Source: JACCZX01 sp963801035
GTDB lineage: Bacteria > Pseudomonadota > Gammaproteobacteria > Burkholderiales > Burkholderiaceae_F
Direction: 5' to 3'
NCBI GenBank assembly: GCA_963801035.1
Contig: CAWDDF010000003.1
Coordinates: 496,001-560,000, forward strand
DNA: 64,000 nucleotides
Position numbers and translations under genes: made by a program. This document shows, piece after piece, positions 1 through 8,314 of this stretch (positions within the stretch are counted from its first letter, which is position 1; each line of letters starts with the position of its first letter). The notes below the pieces were generated by a model that saw only the letters and a program-made list of their open reading frames with translations, had not been told where the DNA came from and did not search any database.

Positions 1-1681
1 GGCGGGTTTGAGCCGGACGCAACGCCGTGGCTGCAGAGCGCGCTGCATCGAGGGGGCATCCCGGAAAACTTTGAATTCCAGTTGTTGCCCGACAACTGGG
101 ATGCGTTTCAAATTCTGCTGGATAACGCGATGATCCGCGTGCCAGCCCTCGAGACTGCGCAAGTGAAGCAGTTCTACAACGGCCCCGAATCGTTCACCGC
201 AGACAATAACTTCATCGTCGGACCGGCGCCGGGTTTTGAAAATTTTTACGTGGGGTGCGGTTTTAATTCGATGGGCATTGCGTCCGCCGGCGGCGCGGGT
301 CGTGCACTCGCCGAGTGGATCGTTCAGGGCGAGCCGACGCTGGACTTATGGCCGGTCGACATTCGCCGCTTCAATCGCTTCAATGCGAACGAAAGCTGGC
401 TGCCCAATCGCATCGGCGAAGTGCTTGGTATGCACTACAGGATGCCGTGGCCGAATCGCGAACTAGAGAGTGCACGCCCTTTTCGGCGCTCGCCCTTGTA
501 CGTGCTGCTGCGCGACGCCGGCGCGTGCTTCGGTTCAAAGATGGGATGGGAGCGCGCAAACTTTTTTGCGCCGTCACTGGCGCAGGCGCAGATCGAATAC
601 GCGTGGGGCCATCAAAACTGGCATTCCTGGGTCGCCGACGAGCATCTCGCATGCCGTGAGCGCGTCGCCATCTTTGACATGAGCTCATTCGCGAAGCTGT
701 TGATCAAAGGTCCCGATGCTCAGCGCGCACTGAGCTCGATCATTGCGAACAACATCCCGGTGGAACCTGGCGCAACGGTTTATACCGGCATGCTTAACGA
801 GCGCGGCGGTTACGAAAGCGACTTCACGGTGACGATGCTTGGTCTCAACGAATACATCATCGTGACTGGCAGCGCACAAGCGGTGCGCGATCGTGACGTG
901 ATCGAACGCGCATTCGCTGCGTTACCCGATCCGCCGCACTGCGAAGTCGTCGACGTCACATCAATGTATGCAGTGATTGCCGTGATGGGACCGAAGTCGC
1001 GCGACCTGTTGCAACGTGTGTCGACCGCGAATTTTTCGCCTTCGAGTTTTCCATTCGGCATGTCGCAAGAGATCGACGTCGGCTACGCGACAGTGCGTGC
1101 AACGCGGCTGACCTACGTCGGCGAGCTTGGGTGGGAGCTTTACGTTCCGGTGGAGTTTGCGGTCGGCGTGTACGAACTTCTGATGGCAGCGGGTGCAGCC
1201 TTCGGTATTGCGAATGCCGGCTACTACGCGATCGACTCGTTACGGCTGGAGAAAGGCTACCGCGCATGGGGCCGCGAGTTGTCGCCGGACATCAATCCCT
1301 ACGAGGCAGGACTCGGTTTCGCCGTAAAGCTCGACAAGCGCAGGCGGCTTCCGGGGACGTGACGCGCTGGCGGCAGTCGATCAACGCGAGGTCAGGCGCC
1401 GAATCGTCTCACTGACGATCGATGCACCGCATACAAGCGCCTGGGGAAGCGAGTTGATTTTGCGCGATGGTGAACCCGTCGGCTCGATCACGTCGGCGGC
1501 TTTCGGACACACGATCGGCAAGCCCGTTGCGCTTGGACTGATAACGCGCAGCAATGGCATCGCCGATCGAGCGTGGATTGAAAGCGGTCAGTATGAGATT
1601 GATCTTGCCGGCGAGCGCTACGCGGCCGCCGTCTCGCTGAAAGCGCCTTACGATCCCGATTCGCGACGCGTAAAAAGCTAG
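1..1681 (+). pseudogene. FAD-dependent dimethylglycine/sarcosine dehydrogenase-like protein (5' truncated by window edge, net +1 frameshift)
   Basis: The reading frame is open from base 1, so the N-terminal FAD-binding part lies outside the window. The visible part covers the end of the oxidoreductase domain (GFNSMGIASAGGAGRALAEW), a linker, and GcvT-like folate-binding and barrel domains (YVGELGWELYVP), as in oxidases that demethylate glycine derivatives. About 560 residues are seen of a usual 800 or so. In the first frame the protein ends at a TGA at 1360-1362 after a non-family tail. One frame over, from about 1341, the family sequence GGFRGRDALAAVD continues to a stop at 1679-1681. One extra base near 1338-1342 explains this. 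The enzyme family is clear. The substrate is not, and the break may be a sequence error. Confidence 0.75.
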
Positions 1682-1689
1682 GAGAACAC

Positions 1690-2808
1690 ATGCTGGTCGG
1701 CGTACCGAAAGAGATCAAGGTTCACGAGTATCGCGTCGGCCTGACACCGTCATCAGTGCGCGAGATGACGATGCATAAGCATGAGGTGCTGGTGCAAACC
1801 GACGCCGGCGTGGGTATAGGCGCGACCGATGACGACTATCGGCGAGCCGGAGCGCAGATTGCTGCGAGTGCCGAAGACGTTTTCAAACGTGCGGATATGA
1901 TCGTCAAGGTCAAAGAACCGCAAGCGATCGAACGCGCGATGCTGCGCGATGGCCAGATTCTTTTTACGTACCTTCACCTCGCGCCCGATCCGGAACAAGC
2001 GGCCGATCTGCTGAAGAGCGGCGCAATCTGTATCGCCTACGAAACCGTCACTTCGCCTGCCGGCGGGCTTCCGCTGTTGGCACCGATGTCGGAAGTGGCA
2101 GGCCGTTTGTCGGTGCAGGCAGGCGCGCGTTGTCTCGAAAAGTCGGCTGGCGGGATGGGCATGCTGCTCGGCGGAGTTGCGGGCGTTGCCCCGGGACGCA
2201 TCTTGATTCTTGGCGCCGGCATGGTTGGCACCAACGCCGCTCAGATGGCGGTTGGCACCGGCGCCGAAGTCATCGTGATCGATAACTCGATCGATGCGCT
2301 ACGTCGCATCGATTCGATGCTCGGTGCGCGGGTGAAGACAATATTTTCGAATCGTGACAACGTCGAGCGCGAAGTCTTGCGCGCCGATCTAGTGATATCG
2401 GGCGTACTGATTCCCGGCGCCGAGGCGCCGAAGCTCGTCACGCGAGCGATGCTGCCGCAGATGAAGCGCGGCTCGGTGATCGTCGACGTTGCGATCGACC
2501 AAGGCGGCAGCTGCGAAACATCACGCCCGACCACGCACGCCGATCCAACGTATGTGGTCGATGGCGTCGTGCACTACATGGTGGCAAACATGCCGGGCGC
2601 GGTGCCGCGTACTTCGACCTACGCGCTGAACAATGCGACGCTGCCGTTCGCATTGCAGCTGGCGGACAAAGGATGGCGCCGCGCGCTGTCCGAAAATCCA
2701 CACTTGAAGGCTGGCCTGAACATCGCGGCCGGCAAAGTGACCTACAAGGCTGTGGCGAAGGCGCTCAGCCTTCCGTTCACGTCGCCGGACGCAGTGCTAC
2801 CGCCTTGA
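1690..2808 (+). CDS. ald: alanine dehydrogenase
   Basis: NAD-dependent cytoplasmic enzyme for the reversible reaction L-alanine + NAD = pyruvate + ammonia + NADH. The 372 residues match the usual length. Arg15, Lys75, His96 and Asp270 sit at the positions known for pyruvate binding and catalysis in this family, and the nucleotide-binding motif GAGMVG is at 175-180. A GGAG overlapping the preceding stop codon sets the ATG start. It follows the dehydrogenase-like gene by 8 bases. Because phnW, 4.4 kb away, turns pyruvate into alanine, Ald could recycle that alanine. That link is inference from proximity only. Confidence 0.95.
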   Translation: MLVGVPKEIKVHEYRVGLTPSSVREMTMHKHEVLVQTDAGVGIGATDDDYRRAGAQIAASAEDVFKRADMIVKVKEPQAIERAMLRDGQILFTYLHLAPDPEQAADLLKSGAICIAYETVTSPAGGLPLLAPMSEVAGRLSVQAGARCLEKSAGGMGMLLGGVAGVAPGRILILGAGMVGTNAAQMAVGTGAEVIVIDNSIDALRRIDSMLGARVKTIFSNRDNVEREVLRADLVISGVLIPGAEAPKLVTRAMLPQMKRGSVIVDVAIDQGGSCETSRPTTHADPTYVVDGVVHYMVANMPGAVPRTSTYALNNATLPFALQLADKGWRRALSENPHLKAGLNIAAGKVTYKAVAKALSLPFTSPDAVLPP

Positions 2809-2818
2809 GCCTCACCCT

Positions 2819-3670
2819 TTGAGCTTGGAAATCACGCTTGCGGTGCTGCTTGCAGCACTGCTGCACGCGTCCTGGAACGCCATGATCAAGGGCGGCAACG
2901 ACGTGCTGCTCGACACTGCGACAATCGTTGCAGGCGCCGGTCTGGTGGCTCTTCCCTTCTTGTTTGTAGTTCCAGTGCCGGCGCAGGCAAGCTGGCCCTA
3001 CATCTTCGGCTCGGTTGTCGTTCATCTTGCTTACTACTTCTTGATGGTGAACGCTTATCGCACTGGAGAACTATCGCTGGTATACCCATTGATGCGCGGC
3101 GTGGCGCCGCTGATCACCGCGCTCCTCGGTATTGCGTGGCTGCGCGAATTCCCTGGTCCAATAAGCTGGCTCGGCATGCTGATGATTTCGATTGGCGTGA
3201 TTGCACTGGCGTTACGTCCGACCGGCAACACGCCGGTGCTTATCGGCCATGGACGCGCCGTACGTTTCGCGCTCGGTAACGCAGCGGTGATCGCTGTCTA
3301 CACGATCATCGACGGCACGGGCGCGCGCCTTGCGGGCGATGCCTGGGCTTACATCGTGTGGCTCTTCGTCCTCGATGCGATCCCATTTTCGATCTATATG
3401 CTGGTGACGCGAAAGCGCGAATTCGCTGCCGCATTGATTGAGCGCCGCTGGCACGGACTGGTCGGAGGCGCACTGTCCGCCGGCGCCTACGCAATATCAG
3501 TCTGGGCGATGACCAAAGCACCGGTAGCGCTGGTTGCTTCGCTCCGGGAAACGTCGGTTCTGTTTGCGACCCTCATCGGTGCCCGATTGCTAAAAGAGAG
3601 ATTGACGCTGCGCCGATGGGCCGGTGTGGTCGCTGTCGTGATCGGCGTTGTCGCCTTAAAGGGGGCTTGA
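2819..3670 (+). CDS. EamA/DMT-family inner-membrane permease
   Basis: About ten hydrophobic segments in 283 residues, arranged as two EamA repeats, with the typical stretch TGELSLVYPLMRGVAPLITA between segments of the first repeat. The start is TTG at 2819, ten bases after the ald stop. No ATG lies near the natural N-terminus SLEITLAVLLAALLHASWNA. Members of the family export metabolites or amino acids. The substrate cannot be read from the sequence. Tight spacing suggests co-transcription with ald. Confidence 0.85.
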   Translation: MSLEITLAVLLAALLHASWNAMIKGGNDVLLDTATIVAGAGLVALPFLFVVPVPAQASWPYIFGSVVVHLAYYFLMVNAYRTGELSLVYPLMRGVAPLITALLGIAWLREFPGPISWLGMLMISIGVIALALRPTGNTPVLIGHGRAVRFALGNAAVIAVYTIIDGTGARLAGDAWAYIVWLFVLDAIPFSIYMLVTRKREFAAALIERRWHGLVGGALSAGAYAISVWAMTKAPVALVASLRETSVLFATLIGARLLKERLTLRRWAGVVAVVIGVVALKGA

Positions 3671-3689
3671 TGCGTTGGTTGCCAACTAG

Positions 3690-5261
3690 ATGAGCAAGGT
3701 GTTGCGTTTAAGAACGATTTGGGTCGCAGCTCTTGCAGCGGTAATAACTGCCTGCTCGACGACGCCTAAACCGTCGGAGCCACCGACGCCGTCGTACGTG
3801 ATAACGACGCCGGATGGAACTCCTCTTGGCCGGCAGGTCGCGGCGCTGCGGCCGCGCATGGTCAAGCCAGCCCAGTCGGGCTTGTACTTGCTCGGCCAGG
3901 GCGTGGAAGCATTCTCCGCGCGCGTCGGCCTCGCACAGCGCGCAACGCGCACTTTGGACGTTCAGTATTACGCAGTTTTCAATGACGAAAGCGGAACCTT
4001 ATTACTAGCTGAGTTGATCGATGCGGCGCGGCGTGGGGTTCGGGTTCGGCTGCTGATCGACGACCTTCATGGGTCAAGCCAAGGCGTTGACCTCGGCTTA
4101 CTGGATTCAGTGCCCGGAATCGAAGTGCGCGTATTCAATCCGTTCGCCGGGCGCGGCTTTGCTCCGGCGCGTCTGCTCGAGTTCATCGCTGATGGCGAGC
4201 GGCTGCATCGACGGATGCACAACAAGGCATGGATTGCCGACAACGTCGGTTCGATCATTGGCGGCCGCAACCTGGGCAACAAATATTTCAGCGGCCCAAG
4301 CGAGACGCTGTTCGCCGACCTCGATGTGCTGACACTCGGCCCTGTGACTCGCGAAATTTCGCGCAGTTTCGATCGTTACTGGAACAGCGAGTGGGCGCTG
4401 CCCATCACTGCACGCGAAGTCGTTAGCAAGGAAACTGCCGCCGCGCGACTCGCCGAACTCTCAAATCGCATCGAGCAAATCAAGGCATCGAGTTATGGCG
4501 TATCTCTGAAGAAGACGGACCCGGTCGGCGACCTATTCGCCGGTCGGCGTCGGATCGTCTGGGCGACTGCGCATGCGGTGGTCGACCCCGTCTCGAAGTT
4601 CGATGCCGACAAATCGCCCGAAGTCGAAAGCTACGTGCTTACCGAGGTGGCCGAGCAGCTGCGTGCGACGCGGCAGTCCCTGTTAATGGTATCGCCGTAC
4701 TTCGTGCCGGGACAGAGCGGCACGGACTTGTTGAAGAGCCTCGTCGACCGTGGTGTCAAGGTGCGCGTGTTGACCAATTCGCTTGCCGCGACCGACGTGC
4801 CACTGGTGCACGCAGGCTACGCGAAATATCGGCCCGAGTTACTCAAACACGGTGCGGCTCTGTACGAATTGAAGCCGACCGCTGTCCCCGAGATCGGCGC
4901 CAGCCGCGGATCAGCGGCACTAGCGCCGAACAGCGAAGCGAGCTTGCACGCGAAGGCTTTCGTCATCGATCAACGCACCGTGCTCATCGGCTCAATGAAC
5001 TTCGATCCACGATCGGCCTGGTACAACAGCGAACTGGGAATCCTTGTTGAGAGTCCGGAACTCGCGGCGCAGGTCGTGCGAGCGTTTGACAGCGTCACGT
5101 CGAGCGACCGCGTCTGGAAGATGACACTCGACGATCAAGGCCTCGGGTGGACATCGACTGATCCGAAGGACGGCGGAACGCTGCGCAGCGAACCCGCGAG
5201 CGTCTGGCGTCGAATGCAAGTGGAGTTGCTCGGCCCGCTCGCGCCCGAAGATTTCATGTAG
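3690..5261 (+). CDS. phospholipase D-family lipoprotein, cardiolipin synthase C-like
   Basis: 523 residues with a lipoprotein signal: hydrophobic stretch ending VITAC, lipidated Cys22. Two HKD motifs are visible, HNKAWIADN near residue 177 and HAKAFVIDQ near residue 420, each followed by the family GRN and GSMNFDPRS stretches. The pair of HKD half-sites forms one active site that transfers phosphatidyl groups. ClsC-type members make cardiolipin from phosphatidylglycerol and phosphatidylethanolamine. The lipobox suggests membrane anchoring on the periplasmic side. A hydrolytic role is also possible. Start ATG 3690, 19 bases after the permease stop. Confidence 0.85.
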   Translation: MSKVLRLRTIWVAALAAVITACSTTPKPSEPPTPSYVITTPDGTPLGRQVAALRPRMVKPAQSGLYLLGQGVEAFSARVGLAQRATRTLDVQYYAVFNDESGTLLLAELIDAARRGVRVRLLIDDLHGSSQGVDLGLLDSVPGIEVRVFNPFAGRGFAPARLLEFIADGERLHRRMHNKAWIADNVGSIIGGRNLGNKYFSGPSETLFADLDVLTLGPVTREISRSFDRYWNSEWALPITAREVVSKETAAARLAELSNRIEQIKASSYGVSLKKTDPVGDLFAGRRRIVWATAHAVVDPVSKFDADKSPEVESYVLTEVAEQLRATRQSLLMVSPYFVPGQSGTDLLKSLVDRGVKVRVLTNSLAATDVPLVHAGYAKYRPELLKHGAALYELKPTAVPEIGASRGSAALAPNSEASLHAKAFVIDQRTVLIGSMNFDPRSAWYNSELGILVESPELAAQVVRAFDSVTSSDRVWKMTLDDQGLGWTSTDPKDGGTLRSEPASVWRRMQVELLGPLAPEDFM

Positions 5262-5300
5262 CGGCTTGATAGCGAGCCGGGAATTTTTCTTGCTGCCCTA

Positions 5301-5316
5301 CGACTAAAATTAGTCG
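5301..5316. promoter_or_regulatory. perfect palindrome touching the SGNH hydrolase start
   Basis: Arms CGACTAA (5301-5307) and TTAGTCG (5310-5316) are exact complements around a 2-base centre, ending two bases before the ATG at 5319. The centre also contains TAAAAT (5305-5310), a fair -10 hexamer placed so that transcription would begin at or near the ATG. No Shine-Dalgarno sequence is visible. It may be an operator, a leader hairpin, or part of a leaderless promoter. Function is unproven. Confidence 0.4.
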
Positions 5317-5318
5317 AT

Positions 5319-5963
5319 ATGAAACGGCTTCTGTTGTCGATTTTGTTGCTGGTGGCGGTTCCGTCGGCGCTGGCGCAACGCTGGGATGAAGATTTTGCGG
5401 CGTTTGCTGCGGCAGATAAGGTCAAACCGCCGGAGCGCGGCGGAATTTTGTTCGTCGGCAGCTCGTCGATCCGACTGTGGGAGAAGCTGGAGGGCCAGCT
5501 CGAGATGCCGCTGCTGATCAAGCGCGGCTTCGGTGGATCGCAACTCTCGGATTGCGTCGAGCACGTGCAGCGACTCGTCATCGGCTACGCGCCAAAGGTT
5601 GTCGTGCTTTATGCGGGCGACAATGACCTTGCAGCGGGCCGGTCTCCCGAATACGTCCGCGACCAGTTCATCGCGTTCGTCAACGAAGTGCATCGAGCGC
5701 TACCTGATACACGCGTTGCATTTGTTTCGATAAAGCCTAGCCCGTCGCGCCGTATCTACCTTGAGAATGCTCGCGAGGCGAACGCACTGATCGAGGCGTA
5801 CGCGAAAGGCAGGAAGAACGTTGAATACATCGACGTCTTCACGCCAATGTTGGACAAGAAGGGAGTGCCGCGGCCCGAATTATTCCGCGCCGACGCGCTG
5901 CACCTTAACGAGGCCGGGTACGAGCTCTGGGCTTCGATCATCCGGCCGCGGCTTCTTCGTTGA
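5319..5963 (+). CDS. secreted SGNH/GDSL-family hydrolase
   Basis: 214 residues with a cleavable signal peptide (MKRLLLSILLLVAVPSALA, about 19 residues). The four SGNH blocks can be read: GSSS at 47-50 for the nucleophile serine, GFGG for the block II glycine, GDND for the block III asparagine, and DALHL near the C-terminus for the Asp-His pair. This points to a periplasmic esterase or lipase-like enzyme. The substrate is unknown. Its last 84 bases overlap the 3' end of opgC on the other strand. Confidence 0.85.
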   Translation: MKRLLLSILLLVAVPSALAQRWDEDFAAFAAADKVKPPERGGILFVGSSSIRLWEKLEGQLEMPLLIKRGFGGSQLSDCVEHVQRLVIGYAPKVVVLYAGDNDLAAGRSPEYVRDQFIAFVNEVHRALPDTRVAFVSIKPSPSRRIYLENAREANALIEAYAKGRKNVEYIDVFTPMLDKKGVPRPELFRADALHLNEAGYELWASIIRPRLLR

Positions 5964-7079
5964 CGGCACTTTGGGGGCAATGAAGGCAACGACATAAAGC
6001 ACAGCAATCGTCCCCAGCAAGATCAATAGCTCCAGTTCGCGCGGCATCGAGCCGCGCTTGTCACCCACTAAAGCAAGTACTAAAAGCGCGCACGCGAGAT
6101 GCGCACAAAATACTGGCAGTGACGCGTTTCCGAGTACCTCGAGGAAGCGAAAACGCACCGCGCGCGCCACGCGAGGTCCAAAGTGCATTACAACGATCAT
6201 CATCGCGAAGAAATTGATCAGGCGCAGCGGGCCGAGCTGCCACTTGTCGAACAATAGGTTCAAATCAGTTCGTGCACCGAACGGGGCCTGCCCCACCGCA
6301 TGCCTCCAAATCATGCAACCGATCACGATGGCAAACGCCACTAGCAACAGGCTGCGTGTCGAAGGCCACTTCGGTTTTTCGATCTCACCGTGCTCTAAGT
6401 TGTCGCCCGCCTGCATGCTTGCGCCCATCCATAGTCCGAAGATCCACAGGAACTGCCACGCCGCCAGCTCGAACGCGCCCGTTTGATGCAAAGGCACGGT
6501 AATCGTCTTTGACGTAACCCATGCAAACAAGCGCTGATCGACTTCGAATTGGGCGAAGATCCACAAAAGCACGCTGACGGCAAGCACAATCGCCCAGCCG
6601 TAGCGTCGATATCGGAGGCCGATCGTCAACGCAAGCGGGCTGGCAAGCATGAACAGCACGTACATCGGGAGAATGTCGAGCAGCGGCGGGTTGTAGAACA
6701 GCGCAAAGCTGCTGAGTAACGCCTTCACAGGCTCCTGCATGTAAAACGTAATCATGTTTTTTATCGCCGCCTGATCAGTTGCGATACCGAGTGCAGCGAT
6801 CACCGTGAACAGGTAAAGCAGCATCGCCACGTGCCATGCCCACACGACACCGGCGCGATCCCACAACCCGCGACGCATCGCAGAGGGACCCTTGTCGAAC
6901 GCGACCTTTGTGTAAACGCCGCCGACCAAAAAGGCCGACAAAAACACGAAGCCTTCCGCGGCCGAGACGAATCCAAAGGGTTGGCTAAGCCGATCCGCGA
7001 TCGTCGTAGGCACGTGCGTAACCGTGATCAGCAACAACATCAGGCCGCGCAATGCATCGAGTTCTGGTTTCCGTGTCAT
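5880..7079 (-). CDS. opgC: OpgC-family membrane protein (periplasmic glucan succinylation type)
   Basis: About ten membrane segments. The N-terminus MTRKPELDALRGLMLLLITVTH and the stretch FGFVSAAEGFVFLSAFLVGG are typical of OpgC, the acyltransferase-3-like protein that adds succinyl groups to osmoregulated periplasmic glucans. The frame is open a little further to a TTG at 7097, but the ATG at 7079 gives the family N-terminus, 399 residues. The last 28 residues are polar and lie over the end of the SGNH hydrolase gene. No opgG/opgH lies in the window. It follows phnW by 84 bases on the same strand and might be read through from it. Confidence 0.85.
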   Translation of the reverse strand: MTRKPELDALRGLMLLLITVTHVPTTIADRLSQPFGFVSAAEGFVFLSAFLVGGVYTKVAFDKGPSAMRRGLWDRAGVVWAWHVAMLLYLFTVIAALGIATDQAAIKNMITFYMQEPVKALLSSFALFYNPPLLDILPMYVLFMLASPLALTIGLRYRRYGWAIVLAVSVLLWIFAQFEVDQRLFAWVTSKTITVPLHQTGAFELAAWQFLWIFGLWMGASMQAGDNLEHGEIEKPKWPSTRSLLLVAFAIVIGCMIWRHAVGQAPFGARTDLNLLFDKWQLGPLRLINFFAMMIVVMHFGPRVARAVRFRFLEVLGNASLPVFCAHLACALLVLALVGDKRGSMPRELELLILLGTIAVLYVVAFIAPKVPSTKKPRPDDRSPELVPGLVKVQRVGAE

Positions 7080-7163
7080 CAAAACTCGGACATGCAAAAT
7101 CCATGCTTGCGCGGCTCCCTCCTACAGGGCCCGCAAACGGCGGTGCGCTACAAGTTGGGAAAC

Positions 7164-8303
7164 CTAGGCAGCTTTTCGCTGAGCGACAGGTGCGACCTGC
7201 TTGATGTCCATTGCTTTCAGCGTTTGTTCGACCGCGCCCACAACATTGCGCATTTCGTTCGCATCGATTGCACCTATGCATCCCACGCGAAACGTCTCTA
7301 CCTGCGTCAGTTTGCCGGGATACAGGATGTACCCACGATCTCGCGTCATCTCATAAAACGTTTTGAAGTTGTAGGCCGGATCGGCCGGCGCATGGAACGT
7401 GACGATGATTGGGGCCTGCACCGCCGACGCAAGGAACGGCCTGAAGCCGAGCTTGGCCATACCGTCGATCAACGTTGCGCAGTTGTTTGAATAGCGCGCG
7501 AGGCGTGCGGGTTGACCGCCCTCTTCCTTGTATTGATCGATCGCGGCACGCAATGCAGCGACGACGTGCGTTGGCGGCGTGTAACGCCACTGTGTCGTCT
7601 TTTCCATGTACACATATTGATCGTGCAGGTCCATCGCCAGCGAGTGTGCGTTACCCGCGCGGCTCTCGAGCAGCGCCTTCTTGACGATCACGAAGCCCAT
7701 GCCCGGCGCGCCTTCAAGGCACTTTCCGCTTGCGGCTACCAGCGCATCGAACGGAATGTTGCGAACGTCGATCGCCAAGGCTGCGAACGAGCTCATCGCG
7801 TCGACAATGAGGCCTTTATTGTGCTTGCGACACGCTTGCGCGACGCCGCCCAGGTCGTTCAATATGCCCGCGCCGGTTTCGCAGTGCACTTGAGCGACGT
7901 GTGTGATCGACGGATCGGCTGCGAGCGCGGCTTCGACAATCGCACCGGTGCTCGGCTGATCCTCAGGCACCGCCAGATCGACGACCGCGCGATTCAGGTA
8001 CTTGCAGATGCGAACGATGCGCGCGCAGTACGCTCCGTTGTTCGGCACCAATACCTTCCCGTCGCGCGGCACGATAGTGCCGATAGCCGCTTCAACCGAG
8101 AACGTTCCGCTCCCCTGCAGCGGTACGCACGTGTAGTCGTCGCCGCCGTTAACGATATCGACCGTGTCACGCCTGATACTCGCGGTGATCGAATTGAACG
8201 CTGCGTCCCACGAACCCCAATCGTTCAGCATCGCCTGCTTTGTTCGCAATGAAGTCGTCAGTGGACCGGGGGTCAGCAGTATTGGATCGTTGCCGCGGAT
8301 CAT
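7164..8303 (-). CDS. phnW: 2-aminoethylphosphonate--pyruvate transaminase
   Basis: PLP-dependent class V aminotransferase that converts 2-aminoethylphosphonate and pyruvate to phosphonoacetaldehyde and L-alanine. The start MIRGNDPILLTPGPLTTS and 379-residue length are typical. The Schiff-base lysine is Lys194 in ASGKCLEGAPG, the same number I recall for the Salmonella enzyme, and the cofactor-binding aspartate is in GLIVDAMSSF. It is the last gene of the leftward arm, 11 bases after the permease gene, and supplies substrate to phnY and phnA across the divergent promoter. No phnX (phosphonatase) is present, so the PhnW-PhnY-PhnA route is the one encoded. Confidence 0.97.
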   Translation of the reverse strand: MIRGNDPILLTPGPLTTSLRTKQAMLNDWGSWDAAFNSITASIRRDTVDIVNGGDDYTCVPLQGSGTFSVEAAIGTIVPRDGKVLVPNNGAYCARIVRICKYLNRAVVDLAVPEDQPSTGAIVEAALAADPSITHVAQVHCETGAGILNDLGGVAQACRKHNKGLIVDAMSSFAALAIDVRNIPFDALVAASGKCLEGAPGMGFVIVKKALLESRAGNAHSLAMDLHDQYVYMEKTTQWRYTPPTHVVAALRAAIDQYKEEGGQPARLARYSNNCATLIDGMAKLGFRPFLASAVQAPIIVTFHAPADPAYNFKTFYEMTRDRGYILYPGKLTQVETFRVGCIGAIDANEMRNVVGAVEQTLKAMDIKQVAPVAQRKAA

Positions 8304-8314
8304 TATTCTGTCTC

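Noticed and set aside
6831..8252. Long frames of 219 and 246 codons antisense to opgC and phnW
   Set aside because: Both lie across well-supported genes and have no recognisable motifs or ribosome sites.
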